Source: Methanomassiliicoccaceae archaeon UBA404
GTDB lineage: Archaea; Thermoplasmatota; Thermoplasmata; Methanomassiliicoccales; Methanomethylophilaceae
Direction: 5' to 3'
Assembly (NCBI GenBank): GCA_002498605.1
Contig: DAHY01000002.1
Span: 1-35,249, forward strand
Length of the DNA: 35,249 nt
Shown: positions 15,576-23,498 of the stretch, piece after piece
Position numbering within the stretch: position 1 is the first letter of the stretch
Layout of the letters: each line of letters begins with the position of its first letter
The notes under the pieces: generated by a model
Databases searched by the model: none
What the model saw: the letters and a program-made list of their open reading frames with translations, nothing else
What the model was told of the DNA's origin: nothing
Program-made: the position numbers and the translations under genes

Positions 15576-16361
15576 TCAGTTTTTTGCGGCGGATCCGTGT
15601 AACAGGACCATATTTCTGCCGGTCTTCGAATCTTTTGTCAGTTCGGCATCCACATCGAACACTGTGCGCATGTTGTCCGGGGTGAGAACGTCCTCCGTGT
15701 TGCCCATGGCATGAATCCCGTGATTGTGAATCATCATAATTCTGTCGCAGTAACGGGCGGCCATCGACAGGTCGTGAGATACTATTACCACCGTCAATCC
15801 CTCTTTCTTTGACAACTCGCTGATTAAATCCAAAATATCAAACTGAGCGCTTATGTCCAAATGCAGAGTGGGTTCGTCCATCAGCAGTATCTTGGGAGTT
15901 TGGGCAAGAGCTCTCGCGATTATCACTTTCTGCCGTTCTCCGCCGCTCATGGTGTTGATGTAACGTTCCGTCATATCGGATATCCCCGCTTTTTGGATGG
16001 CGTCGTCTATTATCTCGATATCGTCATAGGATTCGCCCTGGAAGGCCTCCTGGAAGGGCATTCTGCCCATGGAAACGATCTCCCGTACCGTAAATGAGAA
16101 TTTGATTTCGTTTGTCTGAGGTATGACTGCGATTTCTTTGGCGATTTCTTTTTTCTTCAAATCCTCAAGATCCGTGTCTCTTATCATGACACATCCGCCT
16201 TTCGGACTCAGATTTTTATTGAGATTGCCCAACAGCGTGGTTTTGCCGCAGCCGTTCGGACCGATGATTCCCAGAATCTCTCCGGGAACCAGTTCGAAAT
16301 TTATGTTTTCGAGTACGGGCTTTTCCTTGTAATTGTAATAAAGGTCTTTTGTGCGCAACAT
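15576..16361 (-). CDS. FecE/BtuD-type ABC transporter ATP-binding protein (second system)
   Basis: A 261-residue ATPase from ATG 16361. Walker A GPNGCGKT is at 34-41, the Q-loop at IPQTNE, the signature MSGGERQKV and Walker B ILLMDE follow, and VSHD carries the H-loop histidine. The open frame extends upstream to 16490, but that would overlap the permease; ATG 16361 overlaps the permease stop by one base (TAATG) and has GGGAGGTCGG before it. It powers the second FecCD-type importer of the window. The C-terminus ends in a short ordinary tail without the histidine cluster of the first system. Confidence 0.94.
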   Translation of the reverse strand: MLRTKDLYYNYKEKPVLENINFELVPGEILGIIGPNGCGKTTLLGNLNKNLSPKGGCVMIRDTDLEDLKKKEIAKEIAVIPQTNEIKFSFTVREIVSMGRMPFQEAFQGESYDDIEIIDDAIQKAGISDMTERYINTMSGGERQKVIIARALAQTPKILLMDEPTLHLDISAQFDILDLISELSKKEGLTVVIVSHDLSMAARYCDRIMMIHNHGIHAMGNTEDVLTPDNMRTVFDVDAELTKDSKTGRNMVLLHGSAAKN

Positions 16362-17368
16362 TACCAACCGACCTCCCTCTTGCGTCTGCGGAGCAGATAG
16401 ATGAAGTACGGCGCTCCTATCAGCGCCGTCAGTATACCTACAGGCAAGACTCCCAGCGACTGAGAGAATATGTGTGCGGCATAATCGCACCCTACCAGGA
16501 ATACCCCTCCCGCCAGGAATGATATCGGTATCAGAGTCCTGTTATCCGGACCGATTAAAATTCTCATAATGTGCGGAACTACCAACCCGACAAAACCTAT
16601 GGTTCCCACGAAACATACCGCGGCGGCCGTAAGCATGGAAACAAAAATGAGCAAAATCAACCTTACTTTCTTTACATCCACGCCCAGATTCATCGCATGA
16701 GCGTCTCCCATCATCATGGCGTTGATTTCTTTCGAATAATAGATAGCAACCGCTACTCCGGTTATTATTAACGGGATGATAATCCCTATTTCCGACCAAC
16801 TGACCCCGGAGATATTGCCCATTCCCCAAAATACTATATCGGAGAGTTTATCGCCCGCCATGTATGTCAGAAGAGATACCAGTGCCTGCAATAATGCGCC
16901 GATTGCTATACCCGATAGCAATAGGGTTTCCATGTGGGTTTCGTTACCTACTCTGGCAAGCCCATACACTAACAACATTGTTCCCATACAGGTTACGAAA
17001 GCAAACAGAGGAACTGTCAGCATAAGTGTTGCCGACGTTGCGACAAACAGCATTGCGGTTGCGGCTCCCAACGAAGCTCCCGAAGATAAACCGAGTATGT
17101 AAGGCGAGGCCATTGGGTTTCTGAAGATGGCCTGCATCACAGCGCCGGATACTGCCAACGCACCACCCACCAATAAACCTACAACTACTCGCTTAACGTT
17201 AAAATTTACAACTATCCTGTATACGCTGTTTTCTCTCGAAATTGCCGTCCATAGTTCATTAAAGGTTAACCATTTTGAAGCATATATCAGTTCAAAATAA
17301 GTTAAAATAGCAAAGGCCACGAGTAGTACGACTACGACCAATAAAACCCGTGACCTTTTATCTGACAT
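16361..17368 (-). CDS. FecCD/BtuC-type ABC transporter permease (second system)
   Basis: A 335-residue permease, close to the usual BtuC/FecC length, with about ten membrane segments. Landmarks are VVGLLVGGALAVSGAVMQ, QAIFRNPMASPYILG, the DAHAMNLGVD cytoplasmic motif, GFVGLVVPHIMRILIGPDNR for ATPase contact, and LPVGILTALIGAPYFIYLL. GGAGTCGG lies upstream of the ATG within the 50-base gap after the binding-protein gene, so it is in the same operon. The ligand cannot be told from the permease. Confidence 0.95.
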   Translation of the reverse strand: MSDKRSRVLLVVVVLLVAFAILTYFELIYASKWLTFNELWTAISRENSVYRIVVNFNVKRVVVGLLVGGALAVSGAVMQAIFRNPMASPYILGLSSGASLGAATAMLFVATSATLMLTVPLFAFVTCMGTMLLVYGLARVGNETHMETLLLSGIAIGALLQALVSLLTYMAGDKLSDIVFWGMGNISGVSWSEIGIIIPLIITGVAVAIYYSKEINAMMMGDAHAMNLGVDVKKVRLILLIFVSMLTAAAVCFVGTIGFVGLVVPHIMRILIGPDNRTLIPISFLAGGVFLVGCDYAAHIFSQSLGVLPVGILTALIGAPYFIYLLRRRKREVGW

Positions 17369-17418
17369 TTATGACCGACTCCTTTCAGTTATACTGTAGT
17401 TGAACTTTCGTAAATGTT

Positions 17419-18486
17419 TCAATGCCGTCTCATAATGAAAATACCTGCTACCGCAATAATCAGTATTGCTGCAATTATGCCTCCCACTACTGTATAATCT
17501 ATCGGATTTACATCCCAATATGAATCGTCGTGTTCATATGTATCAGACATTAAAGCCGAAATGGCCCTTAAGCCTTCGGCAGCGGCAGGACAATAATTAT
17601 TCCACTCCTTATCCAATTTTACAACATTGATAAAGGGGGCCTCCAACACAGTATCCCGAAACTCTTCCGCGGTCAAACTGTGGTTGCCATCCAAAAGAAC
17701 TATGTCAGGATTCAGCAGAACTATATCGGCGGCTTCCTCAACATGATATTTTGTGGATACTCCTGATTTATAACCTACATTTATTCCCCCAGCCAATTCA
17801 ATCATACTGACGGCTATCCCCTCATTGTAAACTCTCAATAATCCTGAAGATTCACTGACGTATATTGCTGTGACTCTGTCTTCCTCAGCAATACTTCCGG
17901 CCATTTCTTTTGCTGAATCCAATGCTTCATTCATGTCGACTATCACATCGGAAGATTCTTTTCCTATTAATTTGGCAATACTCTCTACAGCACCCAGAAT
18001 ATCTTCATAAGTGTCGCCACCAAAAGATACAACTTTAAAACCCTGGCCTGTCAAAAGGTCTCTAACCTTTCCGTCGTTTAACATGTATGTACTGGTGTCT
18101 GTGATAACAATGTCCTTTTCGACATCGAAAATTCCTCCCCCTCTTAGCGATATGATCTTGGTAACTAAATCCTCAGCAGCCTGATATGGGGATCCTATAT
18201 TTTCGCCTGTTATCCCATATTCTGTAGCAACACCGACGGAATATGAATCGTAAGCAACGATTTTCTCTTTTCCGCCCAACTCGGCAACTGTTGTTGTAAA
18301 TCCTCGACCGATTGTGATAACATTCCTTGCGGGAGCATCCAATGTTATTGTTTCTCCCGTAGAATCCGTAATTTCGATGGACGTATCCGCATACGCATCA
18401 TCAACAAATAATGTCGCGCCGAGAGCGGAGGCAAAGAATACCGCCGCCATCGAAACTACCATTACCCTCCTTAAAGTAATATTCAT
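17419..18486 (-). CDS. ABC transporter substrate-binding protein with C-terminal membrane anchor
   Basis: A 355-residue extracellular solute receptor for the second FecCD system. An N-terminal signal peptide (about 7-33) ends in AYA-D, a good signal peptidase I site; DSTGETITLDAPARNVITIG is the usual start of the BtuF/FepB fold; and DIVLLNPDIVLLDGNHS marks the hinge region of lobe two. The last about 25 residues (VVGGIIAAILIIAVAGIFIMRRH) form a membrane helix followed by positive charges, so the protein is anchored at its C-terminus. This differs from the other two binding proteins here, which are anchored N-terminally. A TATA-like CATAAATA on the coding strand (about 18515-18522) lies close before the start. 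Confidence 0.92.
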   Translation of the reverse strand: MNITLRRVMVVSMAAVFFASALGATLFVDDAYADTSIEITDSTGETITLDAPARNVITIGRGFTTTVAELGGKEKIVAYDSYSVGVATEYGITGENIGSPYQAAEDLVTKIISLRGGGIFDVEKDIVITDTSTYMLNDGKVRDLLTGQGFKVVSFGGDTYEDILGAVESIAKLIGKESSDVIVDMNEALDSAKEMAGSIAEEDRVTAIYVSESSGLLRVYNEGIAVSMIELAGGINVGYKSGVSTKYHVEEAADIVLLNPDIVLLDGNHSLTAEEFRDTVLEAPFINVVKLDKEWNNYCPAAAEGLRAISALMSDTYEHDDSYWDVNPIDYTVVGGIIAAILIIAVAGIFIMRRH

Positions 18487-18628
18487 AGTATCAATCTGCT
18501 GAATTTATTGTGACGTATTTATGCTTTATTCTAAAAATCGTGTTACTCACGGTATATTACGACAAACTGCGTATATTGTTTACACCCACGAGGGAAAGTA
18601 TCTTTTATTAGTAATGTCAAATCGGGTT

Positions 18629-18967
18629 ATGCGTTGGATGATGAGAGGCAAGATTCACCGCGCTACGGTGACGGATGCCGACCTTGATTACGAAGGCAGC
18701 ATAACCATAGACGGGAAACTCCTCGATTTGGCAGGTATATGGGAAGGCGAAAAGGTTACTATAGCTAACATAGCCAACGGCAACCGTTTTGAAACTTATA
18801 CCATACGCGGAGAAGAAGATTCCGGAGAAATCTGCATAAACGGCGCCGCGGCACATCTTTGCGACGTGGGCGATCTTGTCATCATAATCGGATATGAACT
18901 GACGGATGTTCCCGTGGATGCGAAGATTGTTTTGGTGGACGGGTCCAACAAACCTGTGGTGAAGTAA
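18629..18967 (+). CDS. panD: Aspartate 1-decarboxylase, pyruvoyl type
   Basis: Makes beta-alanine from aspartate for pantothenate/CoA. From ATG 18629 the protein has 112 residues, near the bacterial PanD length. It aligns well with the bacterial enzyme: MMRGKIHRATVTDADLDYEGS, with Lys8, Tyr21, the self-cleavage site Gly23-Ser24 that yields the pyruvoyl group, Arg53 and Tyr57 (NRFETYTI), and NGAAAHLCDVGDLVIII in the C-terminal half. Upstream in-frame starts at 18521 and 18614 would add a tail unlike PanD. The stop overlaps the RNase HI start by one base. Most archaea make beta-alanine with an unrelated PLP decarboxylase, so this gene may have come from bacteria (inference). Confidence 0.93.
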   Translation: MRWMMRGKIHRATVTDADLDYEGSITIDGKLLDLAGIWEGEKVTIANIANGNRFETYTIRGEEDSGEICINGAAAHLCDVGDLVIIIGYELTDVPVDAKIVLVDGSNKPVVK

Positions 18968-19371
18968 TGCTAAGAATCTACACCGACGGGGGATCCAGAG
19001 GAAATCCCGGCCCTTCCGCCTACGGTTTGGTTGCCGTCAAAGACGGTAAGATAATCTGCGAAGAATCCCGCTTTCTCGGAGTCATGACAAACAACCAGGC
19101 GGAATACAGAGGATTGATCGCGGGAATCAACAAAGCGCTGGAACTCAAAGCCGAAGAAGTCGAATTCGTTATGGATTCTCAACTCGTCATAAGACAGATG
19201 AAGGGCGAATACAGAGTAAAATCCCCGGGACTTATCGAAATTCACAGAGACGCAAAAGCGTTGAGTTCAATGATTCCAAAGGTTCACTTCATTCATGTGA
19301 AAAGAGACGAACTCCTCATACCCAGAGCCGATGAACTCGTCAATGAAGAATTGGACAGGCATCAGAATTGA
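18967..19371 (+). CDS. rnhA: Ribonuclease HI family protein
   Basis: A 134-residue nuclease that cuts RNA in RNA-DNA hybrids. IYTDGGSRGNPGPSAYG starts the protein with Asp7; Glu46 (TNNQAEYRGL), Asp70 (VMDSQLVIRQ) and Asp122 (RADELVNEEL) complete the DEDD metal-binding set. It lacks the basic protrusion of E. coli RNase HI, as usual in archaeal forms. The ATG overlaps the panD stop (TAATG), so both are co-translated. Its end overlaps the 3' end of the converging hisS by 10 bases. Confidence 0.95.
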   Translation: MLRIYTDGGSRGNPGPSAYGLVAVKDGKIICEESRFLGVMTNNQAEYRGLIAGINKALELKAEEVEFVMDSQLVIRQMKGEYRVKSPGLIEIHRDAKALSSMIPKVHFIHVKRDELLIPRADELVNEELDRHQN

Positions 19372-20609
19372 ATCTCTTTTACCAATTCGGATATAAGCAC
19401 AAGTTTCTGTTCCCCGGACGACATGTCCCTTAACGTTACCGATTCGGACTCCAGTTCTGTTTTGCCCACGATTGCGACAAACTTCGAATTTACCGTCGAG
19501 GCATATTTCATAGCTTTGCCCATTTTTCGGCCCATTATGTCGGTGTCGCAGGATATTCCGGCTTTTCTGAGCATCGCCGTTATTCTTGCGGCATCCGGAC
19601 GGGTATCGTCGGATACCGGAACAACGTAAACGTCGATTCCTTCGGATTCGTATTCTATGCCTTCTTTTTCCATCGCCAGAAGTATTCTGTCGAATCCTAT
19701 GGCAAAACCGGTGGAGAACACTTCTTCTCCGCCGAAAAGCTGCGATAACGTATACGAACCGCCTCCGCAGATTTGTTTTTCCGCCCCCAGCACGGGAGCT
19801 TCGACTTCGAACACAACACCGGTGTAATAATCAAGGCCTCTCACGACGCCGAGATCTATGTCATATCCGTCGATTCCCATGGCGGACAAACGAGATGCCA
19901 GCGTTCTGAGGTAATCGCCGGGTTCCCCGGGAACTCTGTCCAGAACTTCGACGCCTCCTATTGTGTCGGTGAATTCGAAGATTTCGTCCATGGAATTCTG
20001 ACTTACGCCCAGAACCTCCATTATCGGCCCGGCTTCGTCGTAAGCTTTCTTATCGAGTTTCTGAAGAATCTCGGCCATATTCTCGGCCGGAATGCCGACA
20101 TCCAGAAGTTTCTGTCTGAGAACGCCTATGTGACCGATTCTCAGTCTGTATTCCTTAAGACCCAGCTCCTCTATCATCGAAACCGCCAATGCTATTGCCT
20201 CGGCATCGGTATCGGGGGTTGCGGAACCTATCAATTCCGCCCCGAACTGGAAGAATTCGCGGTATCTTCCGCTTTGCGGACGTTCGTATCTGAAACACTG
20301 GCCGAAATAGAACAGCTTGATGGGTTTGGGTTCGTTGCTCATATTGTTCACAAACATTCTGATTGTGGGTGCCGTAAGTTCGGGACGCAGAGCGATTTCC
20401 CTGTCGCCTTTGTCCTTGAATGCGTAAAGCTCGTCCAGAATGTTCGGTCCGCTCCTCATGATAAACAGCTCGGAATCTTCGAAAATCGGCGTGGCCGTTT
20501 CTCTGAATCCGAATCTTTTCGCAACGGATCTGAGCTTTCCCTCATAGTGTCTGCGTCTTTCCATCTCGTCCGGGAGAAAGTCCCTTGTACCGCGTGGACG
20601 TTGGATCAT
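19362..20609 (-). CDS. hisS: Histidyl-tRNA synthetase
   Basis: Class II synthetase of about 415 residues that charges tRNA-His. Motif 1 region follows the N-terminal RPRGTRDFLPDE, motif 2 is YFGQCFRYERPQSGRYREFFQFG, the HisRS signature is GLDYYTGVVFE, and motif 3 is STGFAIGFDRILLA. The C-terminal anticodon-binding domain (about 320-415) is present. ATG 20609 is favoured; ATG 20615 would add two residues. TTTTATTA on the coding strand (about 20632-20640) is a reasonable TATA box giving a nearly leaderless mRNA. It ends by overlapping the RNase HI gene. Confidence 0.96.
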   Translation of the reverse strand: MIQRPRGTRDFLPDEMERRRHYEGKLRSVAKRFGFRETATPIFEDSELFIMRSGPNILDELYAFKDKGDREIALRPELTAPTIRMFVNNMSNEPKPIKLFYFGQCFRYERPQSGRYREFFQFGAELIGSATPDTDAEAIALAVSMIEELGLKEYRLRIGHIGVLRQKLLDVGIPAENMAEILQKLDKKAYDEAGPIMEVLGVSQNSMDEIFEFTDTIGGVEVLDRVPGEPGDYLRTLASRLSAMGIDGYDIDLGVVRGLDYYTGVVFEVEAPVLGAEKQICGGGSYTLSQLFGGEEVFSTGFAIGFDRILLAMEKEGIEYESEGIDVYVVPVSDDTRPDAARITAMLRKAGISCDTDIMGRKMGKAMKYASTVNSKFVAIVGKTELESESVTLRDMSSGEQKLVLISELVKEIQF

Positions 20610-20689
20610 ACACACTGCTATACCGGAATCGATAATAAAACTGTTGTTGATTTTCGTATATTGAAAATTTTGAATATCGGTTATTATGA

Positions 20690-20720
20690 ATCGACAATCC
20701 CGTTAACCGGGACCGTCGAT
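20690..20720. repeat. Compound hairpin upstream of hisS
   Basis: ATCGAC-AA-TCCCG-TTAAC-CGGGA-CC-GTCGAT: an outer 6-bp and an inner 5-bp stem separated by a 2x2 internal loop, all perfect. It lies in a 210-base gap with no gene, 28-60 bases after a TATA-like TATATT (20657-20662). It may be a terminator for the small gene to the right, or part of a small RNA. Confidence 0.5.
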
Positions 20721-20825
20721 ATGAAGAAACAATTTCCGTTCCGGAACATATCGAACAAAACGAAAAGCTGTCCGTTAATGAACAATAAAAGAAATATTGG
20801 GGAAAAAGGTTTGAACCGTCGAACG

Positions 20826-21038
20826 TTAATTCTTCTTGCGATACAGGAACAATACCATAATCGCCAGTATCATTACCACTACAAGAGCTATGTCGAAGAC
20901 TTCCAATTCGCAGTCGTGTTCTTCATCGTCGGGGCCGGCCGCGTAAGCTTCGTCCACGGAATCCCCGACGGCTCCGAACATCAACAACGAGATTGTTAAG
21001 ACCGCAAACGCCATGAGCGCTACTTTATTTTCCTTCAT
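20826..21038 (-). CDS. Small predicted secreted or membrane-anchored protein
   Basis: A protein of about 70 residues from ATG 21038; ATG 21047 is also possible. An N-terminal signal-like helix (VALMAFAVLTISLLMFGAV) ends near EAYAAGPDD, similar to the AYA-D cleavage region of the binding protein at 17419-18486. A short acidic segment (GPDDEEHDCELEV) follows, then a C-terminal membrane helix (FDIALVVVMILAIMVLFLY) and RKKN. It would sit with a very small acidic, Cys-containing loop outside the cell. Upstream on its strand is GTTTAAATTC (about 21086-21095), a possible TATA element. Family not recognised; no partner is clear. Confidence 0.6.
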   Translation of the reverse strand: MKENKVALMAFAVLTISLLMFGAVGDSVDEAYAAGPDDEEHDCELEVFDIALVVVMILAIMVLFLYRKKN

Positions 21039-21109
21039 AATTACCATACATCCAGGTACTGTTACGGATGCATACAGGTGTTTGAATTTAAACACAGCGG
21101 ATTGAAGAA

Positions 21110-22210
21110 TCACCTTTTGACGATTATGGTAACAACATCTTCGTCTTCGATAACGTGGTCCATTCCCACGGTCTGTCCGGGGAATTTTGCGCTTTTACCC
21201 CATACCATGGCATAACGGAACTGATTCCTGAAATCTCTGTGAATCTGCTCGCACACATCCCCTATGGTGTTTCCGCGTTTGACAATCAGCGGAATCTCCA
21301 TATCCGCTTCCTGGCCCTGGGGTTTCAGATAAACTCTGATCATGTCGATTGTTTCGTACAAAGCCTGTTTCAATTCTTCTATGCCGTAACCCGTTACGGC
21401 GGATACGGGAACAAGATGTGCGCCTTTATGAATCTCCTCCACGGCTTCAAGCTGTCCGTCGACCGCCATATCGACTTTGTTCACGGCCATCATGGATTTG
21501 ATGTAAACTCTGTTTCCGGACAGAACGTCAAGCATCTGTTCCACGTCGATGTCCTCACGGACAACAACCGTCGCGTTGATGTGGCCGTAAGCTATGGTCA
21601 TGTCGCGGATTGTTTCCTCAGTTATCTTTGTGAGTTTGAGTGTGGGCTTTACGATTACTCCGCCCTGCGAAGAATGGGTTATCACCACGTCGGGAGCTCT
21701 CTGATCGAGACGTATGCCGGAATCGTAAAGCTCTCTGTACAGAACTTCTATGTTGGGATTGAATATGTCTATGACAAACAGAATAACGTCCGAAGCTCTG
21801 GCCGCGGCTATGACTTCCCGGCCTCTCCCCTTGCCCCTGGACGCATCCTTGATCAGACCCGGCATATCCAGAATCTGTATCCTTGCGTGATTGTATTCCA
21901 ACACGCCCGGAACTATGTCCAAAGTAGTGAAATGGTATGCACCGGTTTCCGATTTGGCACCCGTGAGCTTGTTAAGCAGCGTAGATTTTCCGACCGAAGG
22001 GAATCCTATCAGGGCAACGGTTGAATCTCCCGCCTTCTTTACGTAAAATCCCTTTGTGTTACCTTTTTTGGATCTTCTTTTTTCCGCTTCTTCACTAAGT
22101 TTGGCAATTTTTGCCTTGAGTTTGCCTATATGGGCTTCGGTGGCTTTGTTATACTTGGTTTTGGAAATCTGTTCTTCCAACTCTAATATCTGTTCTTCAA
22201 TGGTTGCCAC
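21110..22210 (-). CDS. DRG-type GTP-binding protein with TGS domain
   Basis: A 366-residue translation-associated GTPase of the DRG/OBG group, as in archaea and eukaryotes. The N-terminal coiled-coil (1-50) precedes G1 GFPSVGKST (69-77), G2/switch I HFTTLDIVPG (93-102), G3 DMPG (115-118) and G4 NKVD (244-247). The C-terminal TGS domain (about 290-366) has GDVCEQIHRDFRNQFRYAMVWG. All GTPase motifs are intact. The start is GTG 22210. A TATA-like CTTTAAAC on the coding strand (about 22238-22245) suggests a short leader. It is divergent from the zinc-ribbon membrane protein. Confidence 0.95.
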   Translation of the reverse strand: MATIEEQILELEEQISKTKYNKATEAHIGKLKAKIAKLSEEAEKRRSKKGNTKGFYVKKAGDSTVALIGFPSVGKSTLLNKLTGAKSETGAYHFTTLDIVPGVLEYNHARIQILDMPGLIKDASRGKGRGREVIAAARASDVILFVIDIFNPNIEVLYRELYDSGIRLDQRAPDVVITHSSQGGVIVKPTLKLTKITEETIRDMTIAYGHINATVVVREDIDVEQMLDVLSGNRVYIKSMMAVNKVDMAVDGQLEAVEEIHKGAHLVPVSAVTGYGIEELKQALYETIDMIRVYLKPQGQEADMEIPLIVKRGNTIGDVCEQIHRDFRNQFRYAMVWGKSAKFPGQTVGMDHVIEDEDVVTIIVKR

Positions 22211-22319
22211 TTGCAGTTCGTTCCTATAATTGCCACTTTATGTTTAAAGATTATATTAGGGTTGGCACTGACAGGGGCTCTTTAGATACTTTTTAATCAG
22301 AGAATCAATTACATGTCTG

Positions 22320-23438
22320 ATGGTTCAAAGTGCACCGGATTTCATGAACGAGCCCAAAAAATGGATGAATTTGAATAAAAAGCAGTTATTGGGACTCGGA
22401 TTAGGGTTCTTTATCACTCTCGGTCTCCTCGTATCCGGTTATTATACCTGGATCGGCGGATTATGGATGATTGTTCTGCCTGCGATTCTTTACCTGTTTC
22501 CGCACCTGTTCGGTATGAAGGATTCGAAAATCATGGCGGTTCACGGTGCCGTATTCATTGTTGTGACACTGTTAATCGGAGTATTTTATTCCGCTCCGGC
22601 CCTCATTGAAAACAGAGACAAGTTCGTGGACAGCGGCATGTATTCCGACGCGGACATTATTGTCACGGGTACGGGATACACCATAACCGTAACGTATACC
22701 GGAGACGATTTCTCATATACGCCGATGGTACAGATAACGGAAACTTACGGTGTCGGATTCTATACTTATTACGGAGCGGAGGGCGGCACCAGAGACATAC
22801 CCGGTACTTTGAGCACAAGCGGAGACATAACCTTCGACATACCTGCCGACGACAGTCTTTACACCATCGCAATGTATATGAAGGACGGCGACGGAAAGGT
22901 TGTGTCCGAGTCCGTCACCAATACCATATTCTTAACGGAAATGACCTCCGACGCCAATATAAACAGGGCCGTGCTGACCGGCGTGGTCTACACGCTCGTA
23001 TTCATAGCGATTCTTTTCTTCATGATTCTTTTCTTCACGTATATCATAAGATCCAAGGCCAACAAAACCAGAACCAGGATGATCGAACAGGGAAGGCTTT
23101 ATCCCGACGGATACGGAAGATGCAAAGAATGCGACGCGATTGTGCTTCCGGGAGAAATCAACTGCCGCAAATGCGGCGCTTATATCGACGTTCCGAAAGA
23201 GTTCAGACCGAACAAGGTTGATTTCTTTGAATGTGAAAACTGTGGCGCCGAGGTTCCCGAGGATGCGGAAGTATGTCCGAAATGCGGCGTAACGTTCAGC
23301 GAAACCGAAGTGGAAGTTCTGCATGCGGACGGAACCGTGGAAGTTGTTGAGTCCACATTCGGATGTCCCAGTTGCGGAGCAGAGATTCCGATTGTCTCCG
23401 AAATCTGCCCAAAATGCGGAAAGATGTTCAGAAAGTGA
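22320..23438 (+). CDS. Membrane protein with three zinc-ribbon units
   Basis: A 372-residue membrane protein of unknown role. Two N-terminal helices (about 22-63) and a third (about 73-92) are followed by a beta-rich, Thr/Tyr-rich domain (about 100-215), probably outside the cell, then another helix (about 221-245) and a cytoplasmic tail. The tail carries three zinc-ribbon units, each with two C-x2-C knuckles: CKEC/CRKC, CENC/CPKC and CPSC/CPKC. That is six knuckles, enough for three zinc ions. TATA-like CTTTTTAATC (22287-22296) predicts a leaderless start near 22320. It lies 60 bases before top6B, but a joint role is not evident. Family not recognised beyond zinc-ribbon domains. Confidence 0.78.
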   Translation: MVQSAPDFMNEPKKWMNLNKKQLLGLGLGFFITLGLLVSGYYTWIGGLWMIVLPAILYLFPHLFGMKDSKIMAVHGAVFIVVTLLIGVFYSAPALIENRDKFVDSGMYSDADIIVTGTGYTITVTYTGDDFSYTPMVQITETYGVGFYTYYGAEGGTRDIPGTLSTSGDITFDIPADDSLYTIAMYMKDGDGKVVSESVTNTIFLTEMTSDANINRAVLTGVVYTLVFIAILFFMILFFTYIIRSKANKTRTRMIEQGRLYPDGYGRCKECDAIVLPGEINCRKCGAYIDVPKEFRPNKVDFFECENCGAEVPEDAEVCPKCGVTFSETEVEVLHADGTVEVVESTFGCPSCGAEIPIVSEICPKCGKMFRK

Positions 23439-23498
23439 ACGGACGTTCGGATAAACACTGATAAAGGTTAAAAGGAGACTGGTCATTTCAATATCCGG

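Noticed and set aside
19773..20999. 408-codon + strand frame opposite hisS
   Set aside because: Long only because of codon bias on the other strand; hisS has all class II motifs.
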